A stretch of DNA of 64,000 bases from an uncultured Muribaculaceae bacterium (lineage in GTDB: Bacteria > Bacteroidota > Bacteroidia > Bacteroidales > Muribaculaceae), in NCBI GenBank assembly GCA_905233915.1, contig CAJOFM010000001.1:209492-273491 (forward strand). Reading direction: 5' to 3'. This document shows positions 1-7,829 of the stretch, one piece after another. A program made the translations under genes and the position numbers. The notes under the pieces were generated by a model. The model was not told the origin of the DNA. It saw only the letters and a program-made list of their open reading frames with translations, and did no database searches. The first letter of the stretch is position 1, and the number at the start of each line of letters is the position of its first letter.

Positions 1-34
1 TAGTGCAAAGAGGAAACAATAGAAAACTACAGTT

Positions 35-142
35 ATGAATACGGAACTCCAAAAGTGTATGGATACCGACAAGGACAATCATATCATCTACTTTGGAGAA
101 ATAGTAGATGCGTATGTTTTAGAGGATAAAGGAGAACAGTAA
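35..142 (+). pseudogene. Possible 3' remnant of a flavin-reductase-like gene
   Basis: A 35-codon open stretch ends at a TAA. Its centre reads HIIYFGEIVDAYVLED, which resembles the C-terminal strand of flavin reductase-like FMN-binding proteins, where a xxFIGEIVDaxV pattern is common. The same frame has a stop codon at 20-22, so it is not open back to the window edge. It may therefore be a frameshifted or truncated end of a gene lying to the left. The assignment rests on one short motif only. Confidence 0.3.
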
Positions 143-164
143 ATTCTAATTTCTCGCTCATGAC

Positions 165-200
165 AAGGCGCAACGTCAGCCACGGCTGGCGATGCGCCTT
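165..200 (+). terminator. Hairpin after the left-edge fragment
   Basis: An 8-bp perfect outer stem (AAGGCGCA with TGCGCCTT) encloses a second small stem (CAGCC/GGCTG). It is followed by GATTTAATG, only moderately T-rich. It lies just after the stop at 142 and would suit a terminator for the fragment upstream. Confidence 0.45.
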
Positions 201-251
201 GATTTAATGCCCAATTTCCTGACGTGATTGACCTGGGGATCTGATTCGCTC

Positions 252-320
252 TGGTCACGGGGTTGTATTCGGCAGCTTCACGCTCCGCGATGATGACAGC
301 ATCAGGCGTCCCTTTGATGC
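252..320 (+). repeat. Diverged copy of the dispersed intergenic repeat (copy E)
   Basis: Bases 252-288 match the core of the copies at 7070 and 10061 in 36 of 37 positions relative to the 10061 copy. The following part differs, but carries a GCATCA...TGATGC hairpin (299-304/315-320). A similar GCATCAGG...TTTGATGCAC arrangement appears downstream of copy C near 14240-14270. The stretch 143-447 contains no convincing gene; the frame through this repeat is open but starts nowhere sensible. Confidence 0.6.
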
Positions 321-447
321 ACCGCCCATCGTCGTGAACTATTTCTATCATGAGGAGGTCAAGAAATCGGCAGACATGTAAAAATTGATTTTATATTTTT
401 TAACAAATTTAATTTATCTTAAATTTTTTATTGTTATTTATAAGGTG

Positions 448-455
448 TATCTTTG
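448..455 (+). promoter_or_regulatory. Promoter -7 box for nrfHA
   Basis: TATCTTTG fits the Bacteroidetes primary sigma -7 consensus TAnnTTTG and lies 26 bp before the nrfH start. The upstream stretch is very AT-rich. No clear CRP/FNR-type palindrome is visible. Confidence 0.6.
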
Positions 456-480
456 CGATGTTAACCTCAATCCGTGATTG

Positions 481-1086
481 ATGAAGATCGCAAATCGACT
501 GAAAACACTGAAGGATCGCTTCTCTTATAAGCAGAAAATCGGTCTTATCGTCTGTGCCGGCATCCTGGTGGGCTTGGGCGGATTGTTCATGTATCTGCTC
601 AGGGCGCACACCTATATCGCCGATGATCCGTCGGCATGCGTCAACTGCCACATCATGACGCCCTACTATGCCACATGGAGCCATTCCTCTCATGGACGCG
701 ATGCGACTTGCAACGACTGCCATGTGCCGCACTCCAGCCTGGCGGCCAAATACGGCTTCAAGGCGATGGACGGTCTCAAGCATACGGCTTATTTCGTGAC
801 CCACAGCGAGCGTCAGGCCATCATGGCCGAGGATGCCAGTGCCGAGGTCATCATGGACAACTGCATCCGCTGCCACACCCAACTCAACCAGGAATTAGTC
901 AAAACGGGCCGTATCGACTATATGATGGCCAAACGCGGTGAGGGTGTGGAGTGCTGGCATTGTCACCGCAACGTGCCGCACGGTGGCATGAACTCGCTGA
1001 TGTCAACCCCGGGAGCCGAGGGTGTGACTCCGCTGCCGCCCAGCCCTGTTCCCGAATGGCTGGGAGGTGCCCTCTCAAAGAAATGA
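481..1086 (+). CDS. nrfH: NrfH: tetraheme membrane quinol dehydrogenase of nitrite reductase
   Basis: About 201 residues. One N-terminal membrane helix (about residues 19-41) is followed by four CxxCH heme-binding motifs: CVNCH (about 53), CNDCH (about 77), CIRCH (about 127) and CWHCH (about 158). This is the NapC/NirT-type layout of NrfH, which takes electrons from menaquinol and passes them to NrfA on the periplasmic face. The ATG at 481 is preferred over the TTG three bases earlier. nrfA follows immediately, as in other epsilon/delta-type NrfHA systems. Identity is secure from heme count, helix and neighbour. Confidence 0.95.
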   Translation: MKIANRLKTLKDRFSYKQKIGLIVCAGILVGLGGLFMYLLRAHTYIADDPSACVNCHIMTPYYATWSHSSHGRDATCNDCHVPHSSLAAKYGFKAMDGLKHTAYFVTHSERQAIMAEDASAEVIMDNCIRCHTQLNQELVKTGRIDYMMAKRGEGVECWHCHRNVPHGGMNSLMSTPGAEGVTPLPPSPVPEWLGGALSKK

Positions 1087-1119
1087 TTGATAATCGACTA
1101 TAACAAAAACGACAATATT

Positions 1120-2667
1120 ATGGCAAAGCAATTAAAGAAATGGCAAGGTTGGGCGCTCTTTGGCGGCTCAATGATCGCAGTGTTCCTGCTGGGACTGCTC
1201 GTTTCCTCGCTCATGGAGCGCCGTGCCGAAGTCGCTAGTGTGTTCAACAACAAGCGCACCGAGTTCACCGACTCCATCATTGCCCAGAACGAGAAGTTCA
1301 AGGCCGATTATCCCCGTGAGTACGAGACCTGGTCGATGACCGAGGACACCACGTTCGTTTCCAAGTATAATTCCTCGCAGGAGGTTGACGTGCTTGAGCA
1401 GCGTCCCGAGATGGTCGTCCTGTGGGCGGGGTACGCGTTCTCACGCCACTACAACACGCCGCGCGGCCACAAGCATGCGCTGGAGGACATGCGCAAGATT
1501 TTGCGCACGGGCAACCCTGGCATCTCCATCGGAGCCGACTCGATAGCCGCTGACATGCAGCCGGCTACCTGTTGGACGTGCAAAGGCCCTGATGTGCCCC
1601 GCATGATGCGCGAACTCAGTGAAACAAAGTCGGTGTTCGATCCTGCAAACTTCTATGCCAAGAAATGGAGCGAGTTGGGTGCCGAAGAGGTCAATCCCAT
1701 CGGCTGCAGCGACTGCCACGACGCCCGCACGATGGACCTGCGTCCTGCCCGCCCCGCCATCTATGAGGCATTTGCCAATTCAGGCAAGAATTTGAGGAAC
1801 GCCACCCATCAGGAGATGCGCTCACTGGTCTGCGCGCAGTGCCATGTCGAGTACTACTTCATCAAGCCCGATGATCCAAATAATCCCGGCAAGGCCAACT
1901 ATCTTGTGTTCCCTCAGCACTATGGCTTGACCTGTGAGGACGCAGAACACTACTATGATTCTATCGGTTTCTACGACTATATTCATCCGCTGTCCAAGAC
2001 CAAGATCCTGAAGGCTCAGCACCCCGGTTGGGAGATGTCACAGCAGGGCATTCATGCCCAGCGCGGCGTCTCCTGTGCCGACTGCCACATGCCCTATAAG
2101 CAGGATGGTGGCGTGAAATTCTCGGACCACCAGATCATGTCGCCGCTGGCAAAGATCGACCGCACATGCCAGGTATGTCACCGCCAGGATGCAGAGGTGC
2201 TGCGCCAGAACGTATATGACCGTCAAGAAAAGTGCAACGAGGTGCGCGACCGTGCCGAGCAGGAACTGGCCCGTGCCCACTTCGAGACAAAGTTCATCAT
2301 CGACAAGGGTGCCACCGATGCCGAGTTGGCTCCTATCCAAGCCCTGTTGCGCAAGAGCCAGTGGCGTTGGGACTATGCCATCGCATCACATGGGGCCACG
2401 TTCCATGCACCCCAGGAGGTAATCCGCCTGCTTTCACACTCTGTGGATTATGCCCAACAGGCCCGTCTGCTCATCGCACGTGTGGCTGCCAAGCATGGGC
2501 ACATGGGTGAGATTCCCGTGCCTGACTACAGCACCAAGGCTAAGGCTCAGGCGGCCATAGGTCTTGACATGAATATGCTGAACCAGAACAAACGGCGCTT
2601 CCTGGACGAGATTGTTCCCAAGTGGATCATGGATGCCAAAAAGAACGGCAAACTCATTGAAATCTGA
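1120..2667 (+). CDS. nrfA: NrfA: pentaheme cytochrome c nitrite reductase
   Basis: The protein reduces nitrite to ammonium with six electrons in the periplasm. It has an N-terminal signal/anchor helix (about residues 11-30). The active-site heme motif is CWTCK (about 151-155), the CxxCK type with lysine as heme ligand. Four conventional motifs follow: CSDCH, CAQCH, CADCH and CQVCH. The ATG at 1120 is chosen because it places the signal helix at the N-terminus; the reading frame runs back to a TTG at 1087 with no signal-like sequence. The gene ends in a TGATG overlap with the next gene, indicating one operon with nrfH and the ccs genes. Confidence 0.96.
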   Translation: MAKQLKKWQGWALFGGSMIAVFLLGLLVSSLMERRAEVASVFNNKRTEFTDSIIAQNEKFKADYPREYETWSMTEDTTFVSKYNSSQEVDVLEQRPEMVVLWAGYAFSRHYNTPRGHKHALEDMRKILRTGNPGISIGADSIAADMQPATCWTCKGPDVPRMMRELSETKSVFDPANFYAKKWSELGAEEVNPIGCSDCHDARTMDLRPARPAIYEAFANSGKNLRNATHQEMRSLVCAQCHVEYYFIKPDDPNNPGKANYLVFPQHYGLTCEDAEHYYDSIGFYDYIHPLSKTKILKAQHPGWEMSQQGIHAQRGVSCADCHMPYKQDGGVKFSDHQIMSPLAKIDRTCQVCHRQDAEVLRQNVYDRQEKCNEVRDRAEQELARAHFETKFIIDKGATDAELAPIQALLRKSQWRWDYAIASHGATFHAPQEVIRLLSHSVDYAQQARLLIARVAAKHGHMGEIPVPDYSTKAKAQAAIGLDMNMLNQNKRRFLDEIVPKWIMDAKKNGKLIEI

Positions 2668-3614
2668 TGTGGATTAAACCGTGGACTCTTAAAGAAGGCT
2701 GCCTCATTGGCGCCGGATTAATCATCGCAGGACTGATGCTCGAGCTGAGCGTCGGTCCTGTTGTGTGGGATGCCTTCTCGTGGCCAGTCAACGGCATCGT
2801 GCTCGTCGGCTTCCTGGTGATGATTGCCATCATGCACCTGTTGCGTCGCCAGGTCTATGCATTCTCATTCCTGAGCACCTATGCAGCAGCGATACCGGCC
2901 ATTGCCTTTGCAGTGATTCTGACACTGGTCATGGGCCTCACGCGGCAGACAGTGAACGGTACATGGATAAACGACATGCTGTCATTCTGGCCCTTTGTGC
3001 TCATCTATGTCTATATTGCCGTTATCATTGGCCTTGCGGTGTTGAAACGCCTTGGTCACTTTCAGTGGAAGCGTGATATACCGTTCCTGCTCAATCATCT
3101 GGGACTGTTCCTGGCCTTAACCTGTGCGACGCTGGGCAACGCCGATATGCAGCGCCTGAAGATGATTACCGCCGTCGGTGAACCCGAGTGGCGCGTCATG
3201 GACGAGAACCAGCAGGTCAAGGAATTGGACTTGGCTATTGAGCTTCAACAGTTCATCATGGAGCAATATGACGACGGCAGCCCCAAACGCTTTGCCAGCG
3301 AAGTGAACATCATGACCAAATCGGGCAAGAACATCCACACCGTCATCGACGTCAACAAGCCTGTCGAGGTCGAGGGGTGGAAGATCTATCAGTATGGCTA
3401 CGACACTGCTGCCGGCCCTCAGAGCCAGATCAGCATCTTTGAGCTCGTGCGCAACCCGTGGTTACCGCTCGTTTATATCGGCATAGGGCTGATGCTTGCA
3501 GGAGCGATGTGTATGTTTGTGTTATCTCAAAATCAGCGCAAACCGAACGCAAACGGGCAAGCTCGATCTGCTGAGGTTTCGCCTGATTCATCTAAAAAAC
3601 GCGTGACGCCATGA
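2667..3614 (+). CDS. ResB/CcsB-like cytochrome c biogenesis protein
   Basis: About 315 residues with several hydrophobic helices in the first 170 residues, a long soluble domain (about 170-265) and a last helix near 270-290. This is the ResB-like half of System II (Ccs) heme delivery and ligation, which attaches heme to exported CxxCH/CxxCK apocytochromes. The start overlaps the nrfA stop, and the end overlaps ccsA by 4 bp, so the cytochromes and their maturation factors are made together. In several Bacteroidales and epsilonproteobacteria the two halves are fused as NrfI; here they are separate. Family assignment rests on context and topology more than on a single motif. Confidence 0.8.
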   Translation: MWIKPWTLKEGCLIGAGLIIAGLMLELSVGPVVWDAFSWPVNGIVLVGFLVMIAIMHLLRRQVYAFSFLSTYAAAIPAIAFAVILTLVMGLTRQTVNGTWINDMLSFWPFVLIYVYIAVIIGLAVLKRLGHFQWKRDIPFLLNHLGLFLALTCATLGNADMQRLKMITAVGEPEWRVMDENQQVKELDLAIELQQFIMEQYDDGSPKRFASEVNIMTKSGKNIHTVIDVNKPVEVEGWKIYQYGYDTAAGPQSQISIFELVRNPWLPLVYIGIGLMLAGAMCMFVLSQNQRKPNANGQARSAEVSPDSSKKRVTP

Positions 3615-4399
3615 TTTGGGATTATTTCATCTACTTTGCCATTGTGGCCATCATGCTGTGGGCCGTAGGCGCGTTCCTGGCATGGAAAGAAAAAACGGCT
3701 GGCGTCTATGCTTCAACATTGACGGGCTTGGCCGTGTTTTTCACGTTTATCGTCATCATGTGGGTGACGCTCGAGCGCCCGCCGTTGCGCACGATGGGCG
3801 AGACACGCCTGTGGTACTCATTTTTCCTGCCGTTGGCCGGTATTCTCGTTTATAGCCGCTGGAAATACAAGTGGATCCTGTCGTTCTCTACGATGTTGGC
3901 AGCCGTGTTTATCTGTATCAACATCTTCAAGCCCGAGATTCATTCCAAGGCCTTGATGCCTGCCTTGCAGAGTCCCTGGTTCGCTCCGCACGTCATCGTC
4001 TATATGTTCGCCTATACCTTGTTGGGTGCAGCGACACTCATGGCGCTTTACCAACTGTTTTTCAAGAAAGGGCGTCCGTTGGAGCGCAAGGAGATGGACA
4101 TTACCGACAACCTGGTGAATGTCGGTCTTGCGTTCTTGACCTTTGGCATGCTCTTCGGCGCGCTGTGGGCTAAAGAAGCATGGGGCCACTATTGGTCATG
4201 GGACCCCAAGGAGACTTGGGCGGCCATTACCTGGCTTGCTTATTTGGGCTATATCCATTATCGCATCTATCGTCCCAAGTCCATCAAGCCAGCCCTGTGG
4301 GTGCTGCTCATCGCTTTCATCCTGTTGCAGGTCTGCTGGTGGGGCATCAACTACCTGCCGTCAGCTCAAGGCTCCAGCGTACATACCTATACCTCCTGA
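3611..4399 (+). CDS. ccsA: CcsA: heme exporter/ligase of System II cytochrome c maturation
   Basis: A polytopic protein of about 262 residues. The hallmark tryptophan-rich WWD-type segment is visible as WGHYWSWDPKETWA (about 190-203), which binds heme on the outer face of the membrane. Conserved histidines flank it. It forms the complex with the ResB-like protein encoded just upstream (4-bp overlap). Its placement behind nrfHA suggests dedication to NrfA/NrfH, possibly including the CxxCK heme site that often needs a specialised ligase; that dedication is inference. Confidence 0.92.
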   Translation: MIWDYFIYFAIVAIMLWAVGAFLAWKEKTAGVYASTLTGLAVFFTFIVIMWVTLERPPLRTMGETRLWYSFFLPLAGILVYSRWKYKWILSFSTMLAAVFICINIFKPEIHSKALMPALQSPWFAPHVIVYMFAYTLLGAATLMALYQLFFKKGRPLERKEMDITDNLVNVGLAFLTFGMLFGALWAKEAWGHYWSWDPKETWAAITWLAYLGYIHYRIYRPKSIKPALWVLLIAFILLQVCWWGINYLPSAQGSSVHTYTS

Positions 4400-4410
4400 C
4401 ATAACCCATA

Positions 4411-4704
4411 ATGACCAGAATAGAACGAGAGAAGCAGACCGTCCGCAAGATGATTGAGCTTTATTGCAGCCATCGGCTGAAGGCGGACACGATACCTGAG
4501 GCATACCAGCATCTGGCTGACTTTGCGTGCCGCCGTCTCGACCATTGCCGCTATGGGGAGAGCAAGAGCGCCTGCAAGGATTGTCCCACCCACTGCTATC
4601 CCCCTACCGAACGTGAACAGATTCGTGAAGTCATGCGGTGGACTGGTCCCAGAATGATTCTCTATTCACCAATCGCCGCCATTCGGCATTTATTCAACAA
4701 GTAA
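4411..4704 (+). CDS. YgbA-family (nitrous-oxide-stimulated promoter) cysteine-rich protein
   Basis: A 97-residue cytoplasmic protein with a cysteine cluster (ACRRLDHC, then ACKDCPTHCYPP) and a conserved tail (MRWTGPRMILYSPI). This matches the YgbA_NO family, named from an E. coli gene of the NsrR nitric-oxide regulon. Recognition is from the cysteine pattern and the tail motif. It starts 11 bp after ccsA, so it belongs to the nrf operon, consistent with a role in coping with reactive nitrogen made during nitrite reduction. The molecular function is not established; the cysteines suggest metal or Fe-S binding. Confidence 0.8.
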   Translation: MTRIEREKQTVRKMIELYCSHRLKADTIPEAYQHLADFACRRLDHCRYGESKSACKDCPTHCYPPTEREQIREVMRWTGPRMILYSPIAAIRHLFNK

Positions 4705-4711
4705 TGATAAG

Positions 4712-5197
4712 ATGAGAAGATCTGACAGAGAGAGGGATGCCGCTTTCGCCTTGGAGGTCTTGGACAAGGCCCCATTCGTGACGGTCAGCATGACCAGGGA
4801 AGACGGAACACCATACGGTTTACCATTGTCGTTGGCGCGTACCGATGACAAGACGTTCTACTTTCACTGCGCCCTGGAGGGAGAGAAACTGGACTGCATC
4901 GCCCATAACCCGGTTGTGTTCCTCTCTGCGGTGACCCGTTGCTCGCCGACCTTCGACTCCAAAGTCGGGAACTTCACCTTGCAGTACAGGTCTGCTACTG
5001 CCGTCGGCGTGGCAGAACTTGTGTCTGAACGTGAAGAGAAGATATCGGCCCTAAGAGTCATTTGCCAGCGTTTCCTGCCTCATCACATGGATGCTTTTGA
5101 TGATGCAATAGCTCGCAGCCTCGAACGGACAGCCGTGGTTCGTATCACATTGACCGAACCACCCGTCGGTAAGTGCAAGCAACTGACGGAGCAGTGA
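4712..5197 (+). CDS. NimA-like/pyridoxamine 5'-phosphate oxidase-fold flavin-binding protein
   Basis: 161 residues beginning MRRSDRE, the usual opening of the NimA-related branch of the split-barrel flavin-binding family. A conserved HxALEGxKLDxI segment (about 51-63) follows. Members bind FMN or F420-like cofactors or heme; some (Nim) reduce nitroimidazoles to amines, but most have unknown substrates. It follows the YgbA-like gene by only 7 bp and is probably co-transcribed with the nrf genes, which fits a nitro/nitrosative-stress role. Specific nitroimidazole resistance cannot be claimed from sequence alone. Confidence 0.78.
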   Translation: MRRSDRERDAAFALEVLDKAPFVTVSMTREDGTPYGLPLSLARTDDKTFYFHCALEGEKLDCIAHNPVVFLSAVTRCSPTFDSKVGNFTLQYRSATAVGVAELVSEREEKISALRVICQRFLPHHMDAFDDAIARSLERTAVVRITLTEPPVGKCKQLTEQ

Positions 5198-5204
5198 GAA
5201 CCCG

Positions 5205-5224
5205 CTCCCACCGCTCATCGATGG
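5205..5224 (+). repeat. Terminal piece of the dispersed intergenic repeat (copy D)
   Basis: Twenty bases identical to the right end of copy A (7197-7216), placed 7 bp after the preceding stop codon. Only the distal end of the repeat is present. The remaining bases to 5310 hold no gene. Confidence 0.55.
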
Positions 5225-5310
5225 CCCTGCCGACATTATCGCCGACAAATAGTGAAGTCGCCGAAACGCATCAGCGCGCTCCAGCGACTTCTTGGCGAAT
5301 ATACGATAGG

Positions 5311-5619
5311 CTAACGCTTGTCGGGGACTCCGTATTCGAGCCATTTCTCTTGCGGATAAGTCCCCTTGATTAATGCTTTCTTTTCCAAATAAGCGTTTTT
5401 CACTTGTTCAAAAAGCTCATTGGTGTGCTTCACTTTGGGCGCCAGTTCCTCGCGCAGCCTTTCGACCTCGGTGTTGGCTGCCTCGAGTTCTTCCATGGCC
5501 TTTTTCATAGCGGTAATTTCATCGGTGGTGACACCGGCGCCATTACCGTTCAAATGTTTGCGCAAACCCTCAACGAGGTTGCGGCATTTCTCAATCTGGA
5601 TTTCTACAGTTTTTGACAT
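5311..5619 (-). CDS. Small coiled-coil protein of unknown function
   Basis: 102 residues, strongly charged and predicted by eye to be almost wholly helical, with heptad-like spacing of leucine and isoleucine around MKKAMEELEAANTEVERL. No signal peptide or membrane segment. The C-terminus ends in a less charged segment with TYPQEKWLEYGV. It is transcribed alone, convergent with the nrf operon, from a promoter at 5664-5671. Similar short coiled-coil proteins are common in Bacteroidales genomes without an assigned role. Confidence 0.75.
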   Translation of the reverse strand: MSKTVEIQIEKCRNLVEGLRKHLNGNGAGVTTDEITAMKKAMEELEAANTEVERLREELAPKVKHTNELFEQVKNAYLEKKALIKGTYPQEKWLEYGVPDKR

Positions 5620-5663
5620 GTTCTTGATGTATTAAGTGTTTATTATTGATAGAGTTGTCATGG

Positions 5664-5671
5664 CAAAATTA
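5664..5671 (-). promoter_or_regulatory. Promoter -7 box for the coiled-coil gene
   Basis: On the minus strand the sequence reads TAATTTTGCC, a good match to TAnnTTTG, about 45 bp upstream of the start codon. Confidence 0.5.
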
Positions 5672-5762
5672 ACAAAAAAAGCCTTTTTAGTGAACGCTGT
5701 ATATAGGCATGTTTTTTGATTTTTTAACAAGTCATCTAATCAGTTTATATCACTGTTTTTAG

Positions 5763-5770
5763 TAATTTTG
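5763..5770 (+). promoter_or_regulatory. Promoter -7 box for the MFS gene
   Basis: TAATTTTGCG matches TAnnTTTG and lies about 79 bp before the chosen ATG at 5849. Confidence 0.55.
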
Positions 5771-5848
5771 CGCCCGATTTGCTGAAACCGTGAATCGATT
5801 TCTAACGACAAAAAAAGCTTGGTAGAGCTGAAACTCCCGATAATTTTA

Positions 5849-7027
5849 ATGGAACAGAAAAACGTCTCTAAACGGGTGACGGCTACCATCCTTTCGATGT
5901 CGCTACTCACCGTGATGGCAGGAGCCGCCATCGCCCCGGCGCTGGGCATCATTAAGGCTCATTTCGCTTCGGCACCCGACCTGCTGGTGCAACTCATCGT
6001 CAGCATGCCTGCCTTGCTGATTATCATCACCAACATCTTTTTCCTGCAACTCGTCCGAAGGGTCCGTACTCGAACCATAGCCACAATAGGGCTGTTGCTC
6101 TATGTCGCTGCGGGTGCAGGATGCTTCTTCGTTGACGAGATTCATGTGTTGTTGCTGATGCGAGCCTTTCTGGGTATAAGTGTCGGCCTCATCATGCCGC
6201 TGTCAACGGGCCTGCTTGCTTATTATTTCCCTCCTGAGCGGCAAGCAAGGCTCATGGGATTGTCGGCAGCCATGAACCAGATGGGCGGCGTGATTGCCAC
6301 GTTGCTGGCTGGCCTGCTTGCGACAATACAATGGAATTATGCTTTCCTGGTTTATCTGATCGGCTTGATTGCAGTGGTGATGGTATGGCTGTGGCTGCCC
6401 GATGCGCAATTGGGTTCATCAAACCAGCATGGTACACCTTTCAAGCCCAGTCAACTGCTGAAGTTCCATCCATCGGTAACTGGCATGTTGCTGCTGATGA
6501 TCCTGTTTTTCATCTTTCCCACCAACTTCGCCATCATCGCCAGCAAGCAGACAGGGCTATCGGCCGAGGCGATAACGATGATCATGGTGGGGCTTGATGT
6601 CGTGGCGTTCTTTGTAGGACTTGCCTTCGGAACGCTGATGCGCAGGTTCAGGATGTCCATCAAATACTTTGCACCCTTATTTTTCCTTTCGGGTTATGCG
6701 GCTTATCTTGTTCCCGCCATACCGATGGCCATTCTTGGATCAGCCTTTATCGGCATCGCCACGGGAGTAGGGGTACCCTATCTGAATACCATTGCCAGCA
6801 TCAAGGGCGGTCGAGACTCCGCCACAACGGTCATGCCGCTGCTGTCCGCTGCCCTATACCTGGGGCAATTTGTGTCGCCCCTCATCGTGATGCCGTTGTC
6901 CAGGGCACTATTCGGAGTCGAAGACATCCTCGGCCCGTATAAGGTGGGTGCCGTTTTCAGCATCGTGTTTCTCCTTCAAGTGTGGGCAACACGAAACTTC
7001 CAAAGCCTGCCACCCAAGGAACCGTAG
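5849..7027 (+). CDS. Major facilitator superfamily transporter
   Basis: About 392 residues with twelve hydrophobic segments in two six-helix halves, typical of an MFS permease in the inner membrane. Small-residue-rich helices such as SVGLIMPLSTGLLAYYF and the loop FPPERQARLMG (loop 4-5 region) are typical of drug/metabolite:H+ antiporters. The ATG at 5849 is preferred: the frame extends upstream to a TTG at 5819, but the extra ten residues are unlike a transporter N-terminus. The substrate is unknown. It is monocistronic, followed by repeat copy A. Confidence 0.85.
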   Translation: MEQKNVSKRVTATILSMSLLTVMAGAAIAPALGIIKAHFASAPDLLVQLIVSMPALLIIITNIFFLQLVRRVRTRTIATIGLLLYVAAGAGCFFVDEIHVLLLMRAFLGISVGLIMPLSTGLLAYYFPPERQARLMGLSAAMNQMGGVIATLLAGLLATIQWNYAFLVYLIGLIAVVMVWLWLPDAQLGSSNQHGTPFKPSQLLKFHPSVTGMLLLMILFFIFPTNFAIIASKQTGLSAEAITMIMVGLDVVAFFVGLAFGTLMRRFRMSIKYFAPLFFLSGYAAYLVPAIPMAILGSAFIGIATGVGVPYLNTIASIKGGRDSATTVMPLLSAALYLGQFVSPLIVMPLSRALFGVEDILGPYKVGAVFSIVFLLQVWATRNFQSLPPKEP

Positions 7028-7053
7028 CTTGCGACATTGCCCGCAAGCACCAG

Positions 7054-7216
7054 GGGATTTCATTCACTATGGTCACGGGGTCGTATTCGGCTGCTTCACG
7101 CTCCGCACTTCAACCAGCCGGCTGCGCTGGCTGTATTGAGCTGCTCCGCTACAGCCTCATGCCGCTGGGCGACTTCGCCCGGCGGAGATCACCCTGTTCC
7201 CACCGCTCATCGATGG
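7054..7216 (+). repeat. Dispersed intergenic repeat, full copy A
   Basis: About 163 bp, nearly identical to copy B at 10044-10206. It starts GGGATTTCA, has the core TGGTCACGGGG...GCTTCACGCTCCGC, a CAGCCGGCTGCGCTGGCTG palindrome-rich segment, a perfect GGGCGA-CT-TCGCCC hairpin, and ends CCGCTCATCGATGG. It begins 26 bp after the MFS stop codon. Open frames across it share peptide fragments among copies but begin and end at unrelated places, so it reads as a structured noncoding repeat rather than a gene. Confidence 0.85.
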
Positions 7217-7314
7217 ATTAGGGTGTCCCACAGCCCAGCTTTTATAACTTCAATCCGTATCCGAGAGTGCTCGCAATTAGAGAGCCTGCTGGCTTTAAAT
7301 TATATGCTGGATTA

Positions 7315-7344
7315 TTTGTTATATTAAAAAAAGTAGTAATTTTG
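7315..7344 (+). promoter_or_regulatory. Promoter of the cobalamin-riboswitch operon
   Basis: TTTG at 7315-7318 and TAATTTTG at 7337-7344 are separated by 18 bp, the Bacteroidetes -33/-7 arrangement. The expected start of transcription is about 7350, exactly at the first strand of the riboswitch P1 stem. Confidence 0.75.
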
Positions 7345-7352
7345 CAGCCGAA

Positions 7353-7531
7353 AATTTGGTGCTGCGGGCATCACGCCGTGATGTGTCGCAGATTAAAAGG
7401 GAATCAGGTGAGAATCCTGAGCAGACCCGCTGCTGTAAGTCCCGACCAAGTTGTCACACAGACAGAGTCACTGTCCGCCAAGGATGGGAAGGCCGTGTGA
7501 CAATGGGATAAGCCAGAAGACCTGCCAAATT
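7353..7531 (+). ncRNA. Cobalamin (adenosylcobalamin) riboswitch
   Basis: The aptamer is closed by a 7-bp P1 stem (AATTTGG at 7353-7359 with CCAAATT at 7525-7531). Hallmark blocks are GAATCAGGTGAGAATCCTGA, then ACCCGCTGCTGTAAG, then the B12-box region AGCCAGAAGACCTGCC at 7511-7526. It senses cobalamin in the nascent transcript. The downstream gene is cobO, the corrinoid adenosyltransferase, which confirms the assignment. Nearly 300 nt separate the aptamer from the cobO start, so the expression platform is long. Confidence 0.96.
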
Positions 7532-7755
7532 GGACATAAGTTGCTTTGACTCTCGTGGTAATAGAGTTGGACAATCAAGACACCAGTTATCCTCCTGAGT
7601 GAGGAAACTCGCGTGTGTGGCTGCCTGCAAGCAGTCAATCCATCCGATTTATTCACGTCTATGCCCATTGTCAAGGTCACTTTACAGATTTTGATTGTGT
7701 AATGCTTCGTGGCATGAAACAATAAGTGTATGTATATAGTAACCTTTTCGGTGGC

Positions 7756-7803
7756 GCAGTCATGCCGCTCAACCTTTTTCTGCCAACCCTGCGGCATGAC
7801 TGC
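7756..7803 (+). promoter_or_regulatory. 13-bp perfect inverted repeat in the cobO leader
   Basis: GCAGTCATGCCGC (7756-7768) pairs perfectly with GCGGCATGACTGC (7791-7803) across a 22-nt loop. It sits 26 nt before the cobO ATG in the riboswitch leader. It is not followed by a T-run, so it is not a plain terminator. It could be part of the riboswitch expression platform or an operator; the sequence does not decide. Confidence 0.6.
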
Positions 7804-7829
7804 AAAACTGAACTAAACGAGTAATTGAA

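Noticed and set aside
7267-7500. 77-codon frame over the riboswitch
   Set aside because: It lies entirely on promoter and aptamer sequence.
7661-7702. 13-codon leader peptide in the cobO leader
   Set aside because: It starts with ATG and is short and hydrophobic, but there is no run of regulatory codons or attenuator tied to it.
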